From positions 62,001 through 126,000 of the forward strand of contig JAGIAZ010000004.1 of the NCBI GenBank assembly GCA_017744605.1: a DNA stretch of 64,000 nucleotides, in the 5' to 3' direction. The position numbers and the translations under genes are program-made. Every line of letters begins with the position of its first letter. Position 1 is the stretch's first letter. Source of the DNA: Sphingobium sp. GTDB lineage: Bacteria; Pseudomonadota; Alphaproteobacteria; Sphingomonadales; Sphingomonadaceae. Below, in pieces: positions 51,044-59,987 of the stretch. The notes beneath the pieces are model-generated. The model worked only from the letters and a program-made list of their open reading frames with translations, ran no database searches and was not told where the DNA came from.

Positions 51044-51757
51044 TTACTCGGGTTGATGGTTCCGGAGTTCGTCGAGCCCGACCTCGCCAGCGAGCACGGC
51101 GCTGACCACCAGCTCGGTCCGGTCATGCGCGTCGAACAGGCGACGCGCCTCGGTCAGATAGCCGTCAACGGTGCGCGGCGTCAGGGCGAGCGCTCGGGCG
51201 ATCCGCTTGTTGGAGTAGCCTCGCCCGGCCAGAACGATGCATTCGCGTGGACGCGGATGCAGCCGGGGCGAAACCGGAGCGATCGGCAGGTCTCCACAAA
51301 CCAGTCTGCGCGCAGCCTGAAATGCAAAGATGCCGACCATCTGTGCAGCGCCGAGAAAGAGATGCGCGCGTTCGGGACGGCGCGTTCCGGCGAAAGTGCA
51401 GGAACCCATGCAATCGCCGAGCCGGACATAGGGAACGGTGATTCCCTCGTTCAGTCCCTCGCGCGCGCCTAGCTCGAAGCTGGTGCGGTCCTTTTGATCG
51501 AGGCGGATGATGCGGGAGATTTCAGACCACAGGAACGCGCTATCGGCAAAGATGCAGCCGCGAATGATGGGGTCTCGCCGGTAGCGGTTCTGGCTGAAGA
51601 GTCGCTCTGTTATCGCGGCTGGATAATCCTTGAGATCGACACGGTCGGGACGTGGCGTTCTGAGGTTGCCGTGGTGAATCAGCGCGTAATGTCGAAAACC
51701 CATTTCGCGAGCGACAGCTTCCATCAAGGCCATTAGCTGGTCGCTTGTCGTTGTCAT
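51044..51757 (-). CDS. LuxR-family quorum-sensing regulator
   Basis: 237 residues from the ATG (MTTTSDQLMALMEAVA) that follows GAGG; the frame stays open upstream with two more ATGs at 51787 and 51832. The N-terminal autoinducer-binding domain (residues ~10-150) contains the RYRRDPIIRG and FLWSEI patterns. The C-terminal LuxR HTH (LHPRPRECIVLAGRGYSNKRIARALALTPRTVDGYLTEAR) is complete. It should respond to the signal made by the next gene. Confidence 0.93.
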   Translation of the reverse strand: MTTTSDQLMALMEAVAREMGFRHYALIHHGNLRTPRPDRVDLKDYPAAITERLFSQNRYRRDPIIRGCIFADSAFLWSEISRIIRLDQKDRTSFELGAREGLNEGITVPYVRLGDCMGSCTFAGTRRPERAHLFLGAAQMVGIFAFQAARRLVCGDLPIAPVSPRLHPRPRECIVLAGRGYSNKRIARALALTPRTVDGYLTEARRLFDAHDRTELVVSAVLAGEVGLDELRNHQPE

Positions 51758-52376
51758 GCGGAGCGCCTCGACGATGACACTCGTCATTGCCAGGCAAAAT
51801 GGACTCCGTGGATGAACGGGTGGGAGCGTCATTCATGCGAATCCTTTACCCCTTCCCCGTTTTCAATCGATCGACAAAACTTCTTCCAAAGCTTCGGCAG
51901 CACCAAACATGCGCTGCTCAGCATGCCGGATGAGGGCGCAAGACGGGGTCTGTTGTCGCCACGCAAGTGGCCATCCTCAGGCGGTTCGACAGTTGACCTG
52001 ATGCCATTCGCCCCCGGTCAGGTCGGTCCAGTAAATGCGCTCGCGCAAAGCCGATGGATGCCATGCCGACATCGCTATCAGGATGCGCTTCAGAACGGGC
52101 GGTTCGTGAGCCCTATGCGGGGCACCTTGCCGGTCCGCACAGGCGTAATTCAATTGGCATGCAGATCGCTCGAAAAGCTGTTGGAAGAACTCCGGGCGAG
52201 TGTCCATCCTAATGATTGTGAAGACATTTTCCCATATTCGACATGTATATATGATTAAAATTTAAAGACTGCACGTGAATATATCGAGCGATTTTTGACA
52301 TTCTGAAAAACATTCTGGTCTATTTTGCACAACTTTCAAAAGATATACAGAGATTTATGCTAGAAAATGTCTAAAT

Positions 52377-52391
52377 GAGCAATTTGTGCTC
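52377..52391. repeat. 15-bp palindrome, copy 1, upstream of the PAS-HTH gene
   Basis: GAGCAATTTGTGCTC: arms GAGCA and TGCTC around ATTTG. A second copy differing in one base lies at 53705-53719, before the GGDEF-EAL gene. Located about 50 bases upstream of the predicted -35 element, as for an activator or upstream operator. Confidence 0.55.
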
Positions 52392-52441
52392 TTTGCACTC
52401 CGGGAAAGAGCATTTTGCATTAAAATATTCATGGAATCGGA

Positions 52442-52470
52442 TTGTGGACATTTCTGACCCTTTGTTATAG
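52442..52470 (+). promoter_or_regulatory. Likely promoter of the PAS-HTH gene
   Basis: TTGTGG (52442-52447), a 17-base spacer and TTATAG (52465-52470), about 115 bases before the start codon, in an AT-rich region. Confidence 0.45.
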
Positions 52471-52586
52471 TCATCGCTCAATGAGACATTATCACTTTGC
52501 CATCGATGTCGCTAGCTGAGGGGGAGTCCGCCGTCGTGCGTGTCATCTGATAGAAGCGGACAAGACAGGGATAATAACAGCGCGCC

Positions 52587-53615
52587 ATGCCGGCGATGAG
52601 GAACCTGAACCAATCGATCGATCTGCGACTTCGCGTTGTTGAAGAGCGCTTTAAAATGGGGACCTGGAGCTGGGGGATTGCAAGCTCTGAGGTCATCTGG
52701 TCGCCAGGACTCTTTGCCATTTTTGGCTTGGATCCAGCCGCCGTGCAGCCCTCTGTCGAGCTCTACCAATCGCTTGTCCATCCAGACGATCAGCTGGATT
52801 TCAGCAACGCGATCGGCCTTGCCAATGATGCGCGGCTTGAGGATCGCAAATTCCGGATCATCCGCCCGGACGGCAGTCTGCGATGGTTACGCAGCAGGGC
52901 GCAGCCGCACTTCGACCGGTCGGGCAGGACAATCGGTATGTTTGGCGTGGTGGCAGATGTCACCGAGGTCGCTCAAATGGAGTTGGCCCTTGCCGACGAG
53001 ATCGCTACTCGCAAGGCGCTCACCCGCTTGCTCGGCGGACTCGTCTGGCGCGCTTATCCCGACGGCAGGCTGATCGAAACGACTGGCTGGACCAAGTTGA
53101 CCGGCCAATCTCCGGCCGAAGCCCGCGACTGGGATGCGCTCGCAGCCTTCCATCCCGACGATCGCGCCGCATTCAAGGAGGCGTGGGCCAAGGCCGTTAT
53201 GAGCGGTACGGAATTTTCCTGTACGTCGCGCGTGCGCACGGTCGATGGCACTTTTGTCCGGTTGGACGCGAAGGCCGTCTCCATCCGTGATGATGAAGGC
53301 GCGCTGCGCGAATGGATCGGTTACACCGTTCGGGAAGGAGATGCTCCGGCACCCACCACGGTCGATGAGCTGACATCGGCGCATATCCGTGCGGCACGTG
53401 CGCTGCTGGGGTGGACGGCGGCAGAACTCGCAAAAATCGCAGGGGTCTCATTCTCCTCCGTGCGCCGCATGGAGTCGTCCGCGGCTGCCGTTCGTAACGG
53501 CGTTGCGGGGCGGGTTCGCTGTGCGCTCGAGGCGCACGGCATTCGTTTCCTCAGAAGCGCCTCTAGCGGGATCTGCGTAGAATTGCTCCCCGCCAGCAAG
53601 CGCGCCGGTCGCTGA
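52587..53615 (+). CDS. PAS-PAS sensor with C-terminal XRE-type HTH
   Basis: 342 residues. The first PAS domain (about 20-130) has WSPGLFAIFGLDP, LVHPDDQ and RIIRPDGSLRWLRSRAQPHFDRSGR. The second (about 150-260) has GWTKLTGQSPAEARDWDALAAFHPDD. Residues 268-310 form an XRE-like HTH (IRAARALLGWTAAELAKIAGVSFSSVRRMES). There is no membrane segment, so it is a cytoplasmic one-component sensor-regulator. A 15-bp palindrome precedes it and is repeated before the next gene, making autoregulation and control of the c-di-GMP enzyme plausible. Confidence 0.85.
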   Translation: MPAMRNLNQSIDLRLRVVEERFKMGTWSWGIASSEVIWSPGLFAIFGLDPAAVQPSVELYQSLVHPDDQLDFSNAIGLANDARLEDRKFRIIRPDGSLRWLRSRAQPHFDRSGRTIGMFGVVADVTEVAQMELALADEIATRKALTRLLGGLVWRAYPDGRLIETTGWTKLTGQSPAEARDWDALAAFHPDDRAAFKEAWAKAVMSGTEFSCTSRVRTVDGTFVRLDAKAVSIRDDEGALREWIGYTVREGDAPAPTTVDELTSAHIRAARALLGWTAAELAKIAGVSFSSVRRMESSAAAVRNGVAGRVRCALEAHGIRFLRSASSGICVELLPASKRAGR

Positions 53616-53949
53616 TCACCGTCGAACACCGCGGGAAATCCTTGCCAGCGACGAAACGGAATGGACGCCGGAGAAGATCTATCTGAGCCATCCGTGAAGA
53701 GTTAGAGCAATTTGCGCTCAGATCGGCAAGCAGCAGACCAGATAATGTCCAGAATAATGGCGTCTTTTCAGCCTGTTATGGCGGTCAATCTCAATATATC
53801 CAGCTTATCGTCCGTAGGCATCAAGCCTATGGAAGGAAGCCCCAATTGGACGCCCCCCGAAGCGCTGCAAACTGCCGTAACGCAGTGCATTTCAAGCTTA
53901 TGATACAATGGACCGATTGCTGTGAGCGTCGGGTGGTGGGTGCGCGTCC
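53616..53949. other. Intergenic region before the GGDEF-EAL gene
   Basis: 334 bases without a gene. Contains the second palindrome copy at 53705-53719. A short plus-strand frame starting near 53712 has no resemblance to known proteins. Confidence 0.45.
53705..53719. repeat. 15-bp palindrome, copy 2, upstream of the GGDEF-EAL gene
   Basis: GAGCAATTTGCGCTC, one base different from the copy at 52377-52391. Lies 231 bases before the GGDEF-EAL start codon. Probable binding site of one shared regulator. Confidence 0.55.
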
Positions 53950-55731
53950 ATGAACGGATGTCCCATTGCAATCGGTCGAACGGCACCCGAGACCGCGTTC
54001 TGGCTCGAAACCCTTGATGGCGTGCTGCTGCTTGCCGTCATGGATCCTACCGGGCGGCTGATCTTTGCCAACCAGGGCTTTCGGGACATGAGCGGTCTTG
54101 TGGCATCGAGTTTGGGAACGATCGACCATAGGTATCTTCGGGCGCGGCTTCGCAATCGAAAAATCCTGCGACACCTCTACCGCACTCTCAACGCGGGCCG
54201 CATCTGGCGCGGTGAAATACGCTACCGGACCGCACTGGGTGACCGTTGGCTGGATGCCGCGATCATTCCGGTTCGGGACGAGTCCGGCGGCATCGCCAAT
54301 ATCGCGGGCTGCGCGTTCGAGGTGACGGAGCGCAGGAAGGTACAGCGGGACCTGCTGAAGTCAGCGACCATCGATCCTCTGACCGGGCTTCTGACCAGGC
54401 AGGCCTTTCATGCCGAACTCGCTGACTTGCTGGAGACGGCGGCGGCCACCGACAGCCACGCAGCCGTCATTGTGCTGGATGTCGATCATTTCAAGAATAT
54501 CAACGACAGCTACGGCCACGATGCCGGCGATGAACTTCTGAGGGTTGTGGCCCAGCGCGTCCGCCAGACGGTCCGCGCAACGGATATTGTCGGGCGACTT
54601 GGCGGCGACGAACTTGCCATCGCCTTTTCGCCTATCCCGTCGGAGGCGCGTTTGCACGCTGTGCTGAACAACCTCAAGGTCGCGATCCGACAGCCACTCG
54701 AGATGAAGATCGGTCGGAATATCGTCACGGCAAGCATCGGCGCTGCCTGCTTCCCTCGTGACGGACAAGGACCGGATGAACTGCTCACCCAAGCCGACTT
54801 AGCGCTTTATGCGGCCAAGCGCGCCGGTCGGGATCGCAGCGAAGTCTTCGCCCCACATCTGCTCGAAGCCACTCGGCGACGGTCGCAGCTCCAGCACGAG
54901 GCCCGCTCAAGCCTTGCGCTCGGCGAGTTTTATTTCGATTTCCAGCCTATCGTCGGATTGCGGTCGAGGCAGGTTGAGGGGGTCGAAGCGCTTTTGCGCT
55001 GGCGGCATCCGCATCATGGCATATTGTCACCAGGCGAATTTTCCGACGTATTTCAGGACTATCGGATTTCGGCCTCCATTCGCGAACTGGTGTTCGAGGC
55101 CATTGCCGATCAGGCCGCGCGATGGAAAGCGGAAGACGTTCCTTTCGGTCGGATTGCGATCAACACCTCCGGCGCCGACTTTGCGGCACCTGGCTTCACG
55201 CAACGCCTAGTCGCCATCCTCGACAGCCGGGGGATTGGTCCGGATTCGGTTGCCATTGAGGTCACGGAAGCCATGTTCCTTGGCGCCCATGCCGACGTCG
55301 TCCGCCAGGAAGTCGATCTCCTCTCTCTCGGCGGCTTTCAGGTCGCCTATGACGATTTCGGGCGGGGTTTTGCTTCGATCAACCATCTCAAGGCATTGCG
55401 CATCCATCAGGTGAAGATCGACCAGAGTCTGATCTGGCAGGTCGCAGGCGATGAGGCGGCACGGACGACAGTCAACACGCTCATCCATTTGGCCCATTCG
55501 CTTGGTCTGATCGTGACGGCCGAAGGCGTGGAGACCCGAGACCAGCGAGAGTTGCTCGACCTGATGGGCTGTGACCAGATTCAGGGCTACCTTGTCGCGC
55601 ATCCACTCCCGGCTGACAAAGTGCCCGAGCTCTGTTTCTCAATGGCCACGGCAGCGAAGTCGCTGAGTGAATCTCGGCCAACTCGATCTGGCTTCGCGGC
55701 GAGGCAACGCAGAGGAGGTCCGGCTGCATGA
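53950..55731 (+). CDS. PAS-GGDEF-EAL cyclic-di-GMP enzyme
   Basis: 593 residues. A PAS-like sensor occupies about 15-125. The GGDEF domain contains DVDHFKNINDSYGHDAGDELL and GGDEL at 218-222, the active-site motif with Leu for Phe. The EAL domain contains GVEALLRWRHPHHG (EAL at 346-348), AIEVTEAMF, YDDFGRGFASI and HQVKIDQSLI, the residues needed for phosphodiesterase activity. It could both make and break c-di-GMP. No membrane helix. Preceded by the palindrome shared with the PAS-HTH gene. Confidence 0.94.
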   Translation: MNGCPIAIGRTAPETAFWLETLDGVLLLAVMDPTGRLIFANQGFRDMSGLVASSLGTIDHRYLRARLRNRKILRHLYRTLNAGRIWRGEIRYRTALGDRWLDAAIIPVRDESGGIANIAGCAFEVTERRKVQRDLLKSATIDPLTGLLTRQAFHAELADLLETAAATDSHAAVIVLDVDHFKNINDSYGHDAGDELLRVVAQRVRQTVRATDIVGRLGGDELAIAFSPIPSEARLHAVLNNLKVAIRQPLEMKIGRNIVTASIGAACFPRDGQGPDELLTQADLALYAAKRAGRDRSEVFAPHLLEATRRRSQLQHEARSSLALGEFYFDFQPIVGLRSRQVEGVEALLRWRHPHHGILSPGEFSDVFQDYRISASIRELVFEAIADQAARWKAEDVPFGRIAINTSGADFAAPGFTQRLVAILDSRGIGPDSVAIEVTEAMFLGAHADVVRQEVDLLSLGGFQVAYDDFGRGFASINHLKALRIHQVKIDQSLIWQVAGDEAARTTVNTLIHLAHSLGLIVTAEGVETRDQRELLDLMGCDQIQGYLVAHPLPADKVPELCFSMATAAKSLSESRPTRSGFAARQRRGGPAA

Positions 55732-55813
55732 CCGGAAAGCTCGAAGTCTCTGCCCTAAACCATATCGTGCGGATGCCGGGTCAGGCGTCGTGTTTCGCAT
55801 CGGTACTTTCATA

Positions 55814-56170
55814 ATGGGACCCTACACCATGGATTCAGTGTTAAATCCCGTTCGCAGCCAATCGGAGGCGGGCAATTCCCTATCACGTACCGCGCAGTCC
55901 GATCTTCTCGTGGCAAAGGCAGGCGTGGTGATCGAGATGGCGCAGGCTGCGCGGACGATCTCCGGTATTGCTCAGGAGTTGAACATCCTGGCGCTGAATG
56001 CGGCCCTTCATGCCACACGGCTCAAGTCCAGCGGCAATGAGATGCTCTCCATCTTCGGACTCGAACTCAAGCGCATGTCTACGCGAAGCGCTAGCGAGGC
56101 AGCGCGCCTCGAGCGCCTTGCCAGAGAAACCGGCCCAGCAGTTGACGACGGTCGTCACGCCGCAAAGTGA
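55814..56170 (+). CDS. Chemoreceptor-tip-like small protein
   Basis: 118 residues from the ATG starting MGPYTMDSVLN. The segment ARTISGIAQELNILALNAALHATRL resembles the signalling tip of methyl-accepting chemotaxis proteins, but there is no transmembrane, sensor or HAMP domain. The frame is open further upstream, overlapping the GGDEF-EAL gene. It could be a degraded receptor or a small coiled-coil partner. Its end overlaps the ZIP gene tail-to-tail by 16 bases. Confidence 0.5.
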   Translation: MGPYTMDSVLNPVRSQSEAGNSLSRTAQSDLLVAKAGVVIEMAQAARTISGIAQELNILALNAALHATRLKSSGNEMLSIFGLELKRMSTRSASEAARLERLARETGPAVDDGRHAAK

Positions 56171-56838
56171 ACGATACATGCCATCAGCGCGAGACCTGTA
56201 GCGCTGGCAACCCCGCCGCCGACGCCGGGAGAGGTGTCGCGGCAACGAGGAAGTAACTCACTGGCGCCGATATACAGGAAGCCGCCCGCGAAGAGGGCGA
56301 GAAGCAGCGAAAATCCGGCGAGATCTACATGGACGGCCTGTCCGATCACGACGCCGGCGAAAGGCACCGCAGCATTGACCATGAGCCAGTTGCGTGCGGT
56401 TACGGCTTCATCGCGCATGACACTCAGGCCCACCATGTTTGCCCCATCCGCCATATCGTGGGCGAGAACCGCGATCGCGACCAGCCAGCCGGTCGCCGAC
56501 GAGAGTTGAAAGGCGAGGCCGATGCTGAGGCCGTCCATGAGGCTGTGAAGTATCAGGCTCGCGCGACCAAACAGGCTTCCCGCCGGCAACCGGTGGAGCA
56601 GCAGATACAGTGCGACACCGGCTGCCATGATCCCCATGATCGTGCTCATCGCATGGATGCCGGCACCGCTTTCAAGCGCTTCGGGCAGGAGATCGAGCAA
56701 GGCCAGGCCGATCACCAACCCGGCTGTCAGCCCCAGCAGCAGGTCGAGTTGGCGAACGAACCGGAGTGCAAGCAACCCTCCCGCATAAGTGGAGAGGCTG
56801 GCCGCAAGGCCGAGTAGGTAGGGCAACATTGTGGTCAA
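56155..56838 (-). CDS. ZIP-family metal transporter
   Basis: 227 residues with about eight membrane helices. The metal-site helices carry HSLMDGLSIGLAF and AHDMADGANMVGLS (His, Asp, Asn ligands), and GGFLYIGASELLP is near the end. It would import zinc or a similar divalent metal. Divergent from the CobW operon, with a palindrome in the 145-base gap that could be a Zur operator serving both. Confidence 0.88.
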   Translation of the reverse strand: MTTMLPYLLGLAASLSTYAGGLLALRFVRQLDLLLGLTAGLVIGLALLDLLPEALESGAGIHAMSTIMGIMAAGVALYLLLHRLPAGSLFGRASLILHSLMDGLSIGLAFQLSSATGWLVAIAVLAHDMADGANMVGLSVMRDEAVTARNWLMVNAAVPFAGVVIGQAVHVDLAGFSLLLALFAGGFLYIGASELLPRCRDTSPGVGGGVASATGLALMACIVHFAA

Positions 56839-56946
56839 TTACTTTCCCGCATGTAAATCGCTCTGATCGGCAGCGCAGCCCGCTCTCCCTCGTCCCAACG
56901 ACCTGATCGCTTGCCCTCTTCCATCTTCAGTGACAGAAGGAATGTG

Positions 56947-56963
56947 ATGATACAATATATCAT
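56947..56963. promoter_or_regulatory. Candidate Zur operator between ZIP and CobW genes
   Basis: ATGATACAATATATCAT is a near-perfect 17-bp palindrome (arms ATGATA and TATCAT) located 21 bases before the cobW-like start and in the divergent promoter region. Fur/Zur-type sites are AT-rich dyads of this size, and all flanking genes are typical zinc-starvation genes. Assignment to Zur is inference. Confidence 0.55.
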
Positions 56964-56983
56964 TGATTCGCTGTGGAGATAAA

Positions 56984-58243
56984 ATGGCAATAAAAATTGC
57001 TGCGCCGGCAGTGGTCACGGCCCGGGCGGATCACCGCCTTCCCGTCACCGTGCTGTCGGGCTTTCTTGGCGCAGGCAAAACGACTTTGCTCAATCATGTC
57101 CTCGCCAATCGCGAAGGCCGGCGAGTGGCCGTGATCGTCAACGACATGTCGGAAGTGAATATTGACGCCGACCTGGTGCGCGGCGGTGATGCAGCGCTGG
57201 CGCGATCACAGGAAAGCCTGGTTGAAATGACCAATGGCTGCATTTGCTGCACGCTGCGCGACGACCTGTTGGACGAGGTGCGCGCGCTGACCGAAGCGGG
57301 CCGGTTCGACTATCTTGTGATCGAAAGCACGGGCGTCTCGGAGCCGTTGCCCGTCGCCAGCACCTTTTCCTTTCGTGACGAGGCGGGATTGTCGCTAGGT
57401 GATGTCGCGCGGCTCGATACGATGGTGACCGTCGTCGATGCCTTCAACCTGCTGAAGGACTATTCCAGCCAGGACTTCCTCGCCGACCGCGGTGAATCGC
57501 TGGATGAGGACGATACCCGCAGTCTGGTGGGCCTCCTGGTCGAGCAGATCGAATTTGCCGACGTGGTGGTGGTCAACAAGGCGAGCACGGTATCTCCCGA
57601 GCATCTCGCGACGGTGAAGAAGCTGGTCGCCAGCCTCAATGCCGACGCGCGGATCGTCACCTGCGATGACGGTCGCGTGCCGCTCGACGCCATTCTCGAC
57701 ACCGGCCTGTTCGACGAGGAAAAGGCCGCACAGCATCCGCTTTGGGCCAAGGAACTGTACGGCTATGCCAGCCACCAGCCCGAGACCGAGGAATTCGGGA
57801 TCGAGAGCTTCGTCTATCGCGCGCGTTCGCCGTTCGATCCACTGCGGTTTCATGCCTTTCTGACAACAGACGGGCTCGACCATGTGGTGCGCGCGAAAGG
57901 GCATTTCTGGCTTGCGACGCGGCCCGATTGGGTCGGCGAACTGGCAGTGGCGGGCGCGCAGACGGAGACCGCTCGCCTGGGGCGCTGGTGGGCGAGCATC
58001 CCGAAAAACCAATGGCCCGCCGACGATCGCTTCGAGCGCTTCGTGGCACAGCATTGGGATCCGGTTTGGGGCGACCGGCGACAGGAATTGGTCTTCATCG
58101 GAATCGGCATGGATGAGGACCGCATTCGCCGCAGATTGGACGCATGTCTGCTGCGCGTGGCTGCCTTCAGGCCCGAGCAGTGGGCAGGTTTGCGCGACCC
58201 GTTTCCTGCCTGGAACAGGCCGGCGATGGAGGTGGAGGCGTGA
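56984..58243 (+). CDS. CobW/COG0523 GTPase (ZigA-like metal chaperone), copy 1
   Basis: 419 residues. GFLGAGKTT (P-loop, 26-34), GCICC metal-binding motif (CxCC at 86-89), [12 protein letters not shown] and the base-recognition NKAS near residue 195 mark the COG0523 GTPase. The C-terminal CobW_C domain follows ([20 protein letters not shown]). Members of this branch deliver zinc to target enzymes during zinc shortage. ATG follows GGAG. Overlaps the DUF1826 gene (GTGA). Confidence 0.92.
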   Translation: MAIKIAAPAVVTARADHRLPVTVLSGFLGAGKTTLLNHVLANREGRRVAVIVNDMSEVNIDADLVRGGDAALARSQESLVEMTNGCICCTLRDDLLDEVRALTEAGRFDYLVIESTGVSEPLPVASTFSFRDEAGLSLGDVARLDTMVTVVDAFNLLKDYSSQDFLADRGESLDEDDTRSLVGLLVEQIEFADVVVVNKASTVSPEHLATVKKLVASLNADARIVTCDDGRVPLDAILDTGLFDEEKAAQHPLWAKELYGYASHQPETEEFGIESFVYRARSPFDPLRFHAFLTTDGLDHVVRAKGHFWLATRPDWVGELAVAGAQTETARLGRWWASIPKNQWPADDRFERFVAQHWDPVWGDRRQELVFIGIGMDEDRIRRRLDACLLRVAAFRPEQWAGLRDPFPAWNRPAMEVEA

Positions 58244-58875
58244 GCCCTGCCATCGCCTTGCACGAGCCGGTTGCGGCGGGGGAGGATCCAAAGATTCTCG
58301 ACAGAATTCGCTCCGCCGACATCCATCTCACCTTGTGGCAGCGTCCCTTGCCGGAGAACCTCGCATGGCTTGAGGCGCTTGATTGGGATGCGATCGACGA
58401 CCTCGATTTCGCTGCTGATCTCGACAATATTGATGCCGAGATCGCGGATGGATTGCGGGAGGCCGGCTATCCCGAGGCCGCCGATCGTGCGGCGCTGCGC
58501 GACGAGATCGCCGCGCTGGCGCGCCGCTTCTCAGCCATCATGGACTGCAAGGCGGTAAAGATTCGGCTCGAGGTCGTCGAAACCGACGCCTGCCGGAAAT
58601 TCCACGCCGATCATGTGGCGGCGCGGTTGCTGATGACGCTGGTCGGCCCCGGCACCCAATGGGTTCATGCCGGCAAGGTCGCGGCCGGGCCGATCCATCA
58701 CTTGGTCGCAGGCGATGTCGCGTTCTTCAAGGGCCGGCGCTGGGCCGACGAGCCGGCAATATTGCACCGATCTGCGCCGGTGGCGGCAACCGGCGAGACC
58801 CGCCTTCTCCTCGTCATCGATCCGCTGACCACGACTTCGGAAGCGGCGGCGCTGCCATCGGAGTGGTTGCCATGA
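58240..58875 (+). CDS. DUF1826 protein of the zinc cluster
   Basis: 211 residues from the GTG that overlaps the cobW stop. The pattern [21 protein letters not shown], then [34 protein letters not shown] and [11 protein letters not shown] fits the DUF1826 family, with Cys/His residues that could bind metal. Found with CobW genes in proposed zinc-regulated operons. Overlaps the second cobW by ATGA. Confidence 0.85.
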   Translation: MSPAIALHEPVAAGEDPKILDRIRSADIHLTLWQRPLPENLAWLEALDWDAIDDLDFAADLDNIDAEIADGLREAGYPEAADRAALRDEIAALARRFSAIMDCKAVKIRLEVVETDACRKFHADHVAARLLMTLVGPGTQWVHAGKVAAGPIHHLVAGDVAFFKGRRWADEPAILHRSAPVAATGETRLLLVIDPLTTTSEAAALPSEWLP

Positions 58876-59987
58876 GTTCACTCCTTGCCGGGCCGCAAGC
58901 GCTGATTCCAGTGTCCGTTCTCACCGGGTTCCTCGGCAGCGGCAAGACGACGGTGCTCAATCGGCTGGTTCGATCACCCGCCATGCATCGCGCGCTCGCC
59001 ATCATCAACGAGTTCGGGGCGGTTAGTCTTGACCATGACCTGATCGCCCGGTCGGACGAGAATCTGGTGGTCGAGATGATGGGCGGGTGCCTGTGCTGCA
59101 CCATCAGGGGCGATCTGCTTGCGACTCTGCGTGACGCGCCCTGGCGATTTGCTCGCGACGGCAACTGCTGGTTCGACCGCGTGGTGATCGAGACGACCGG
59201 TCTCGCTGATCCGGCGCCGATCCTGCATACGCTGATGACCGACGATCATCTCGCCACCCTTTATCGGCTCGACGGGGTCATCACGACGGTTGATGCCGCC
59301 ACCGGCATGGCGACACTCGACGCGCAGGAAGAGGCGGTCCGGCAAGTGGCGGTGGCCGACCGCATCCTGCTGACCAAGCTCGATCTGGTATCAGCCGAGA
59401 TGAGATTGGAAATCGAGGCGCGCATCGCCGCTCTCAATCCTTCCGCCCCTCTCATCGCAACGATGGGCGGCGCGGTCGACCCGGTCCGCCTGTTCGACGC
59501 TGGCCTCTATAATCCCGAGACCAAGAGCCATGACGTCCAGCGCTGGCTCAACACCGAAGCCTATGAGGAAGCCCACCATCACGGCCACCACCACCATGAC
59601 GTGAATCGTCATGATGACCGGATTCGTGCGACCTGCCTGACCTTCGACGACCCGTTACGACCCGAAGCGTTCGAGCGATGGATCGACATTCTGACCATGT
59701 TCAAGGGGCCGGATATTCTCCGCATCAAAGGAATCGTGAACCTCGCCGGGCATGAGCGCCCGGTCGTGATCCACGGTGTCCAGCACATCTTTCACCCTCC
59801 CGTGGAACTGGATGACTGGCCCTCCCGAGATCGGCGCACCCGGCTGGTTTTCATTACGCGGGACATCACGGCGGACGACCTGCGCGGCACGCTCGCGCTG
59901 ATGACTATCGGACTCGATACATTTGGACTTCAGGGGCTGGTTAATGTGGCGCCCACCGGATGGATGACCGAGGGAGGAGAGGCATGA
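58872..59987 (+). CDS. CobW/COG0523 GTPase with His-rich loop, copy 2
   Basis: 371 residues. P-loop GFLGSGKTT (19-27), CLCC (73-76), IETTGLADPAP and the TKLD base-recognition motif. A histidine-rich insert (HHHGHHHHDVNRHDD, near residue 235) suggests metal storage or delivery. The C-terminal domain ends ...LQGLVNVAPTGWM. Coupled to DUF1826 upstream and the hisI paralogue downstream, both by ATGA. Distinct from copy 1 in sequence and length, so not a recent duplicate. Confidence 0.93.
   Translation: MSSLLAGPQALIPVSVLTGFLGSGKTTVLNRLVRSPAMHRALAIINEFGAVSLDHDLIARSDENLVVEMMGGCLCCTIRGDLLATLRDAPWRFARDGNCWFDRVVIETTGLADPAPILHTLMTDDHLATLYRLDGVITTVDAATGMATLDAQEEAVRQVAVADRILLTKLDLVSAEMRLEIEARIAALNPSAPLIATMGGAVDPVRLFDAGLYNPETKSHDVQRWLNTEAYEEAHHHGHHHHDVNRHDDRIRATCLTFDDPLRPEAFERWIDILTMFKGPDILRIKGIVNLAGHERPVVIHGVQHIFHPPVELDDWPSRDRRTRLVFITRDITADDLRGTLALMTIGLDTFGLQGLVNVAPTGWMTEGGEA

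Larger units (their letters stand above)
51833..52586. other. Long AT-rich intergenic region upstream of the PAS-HTH gene
   Basis: 754 bases with no gene I can support. The part from 52230 on is markedly AT-rich compared with the window. It contains the palindrome at 52377-52391, a likely promoter at 52442-52470 and direct repeats of ACATTCTG. A minus-strand frame near 51977-52207 ends WHQVNCRTA and resembles nothing known. Confidence 0.45.

Noticed and set aside
51977-52207. Minus-strand frame upstream of the luxR gene
   Set aside because: No clear start signal, family match or operon context; left as intergenic.
53712-53903. Small plus-strand frame between the PAS-HTH and GGDEF-EAL genes
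   Set aside because: No ribosome-binding site and no resemblance; it overlaps the regulatory palindrome.
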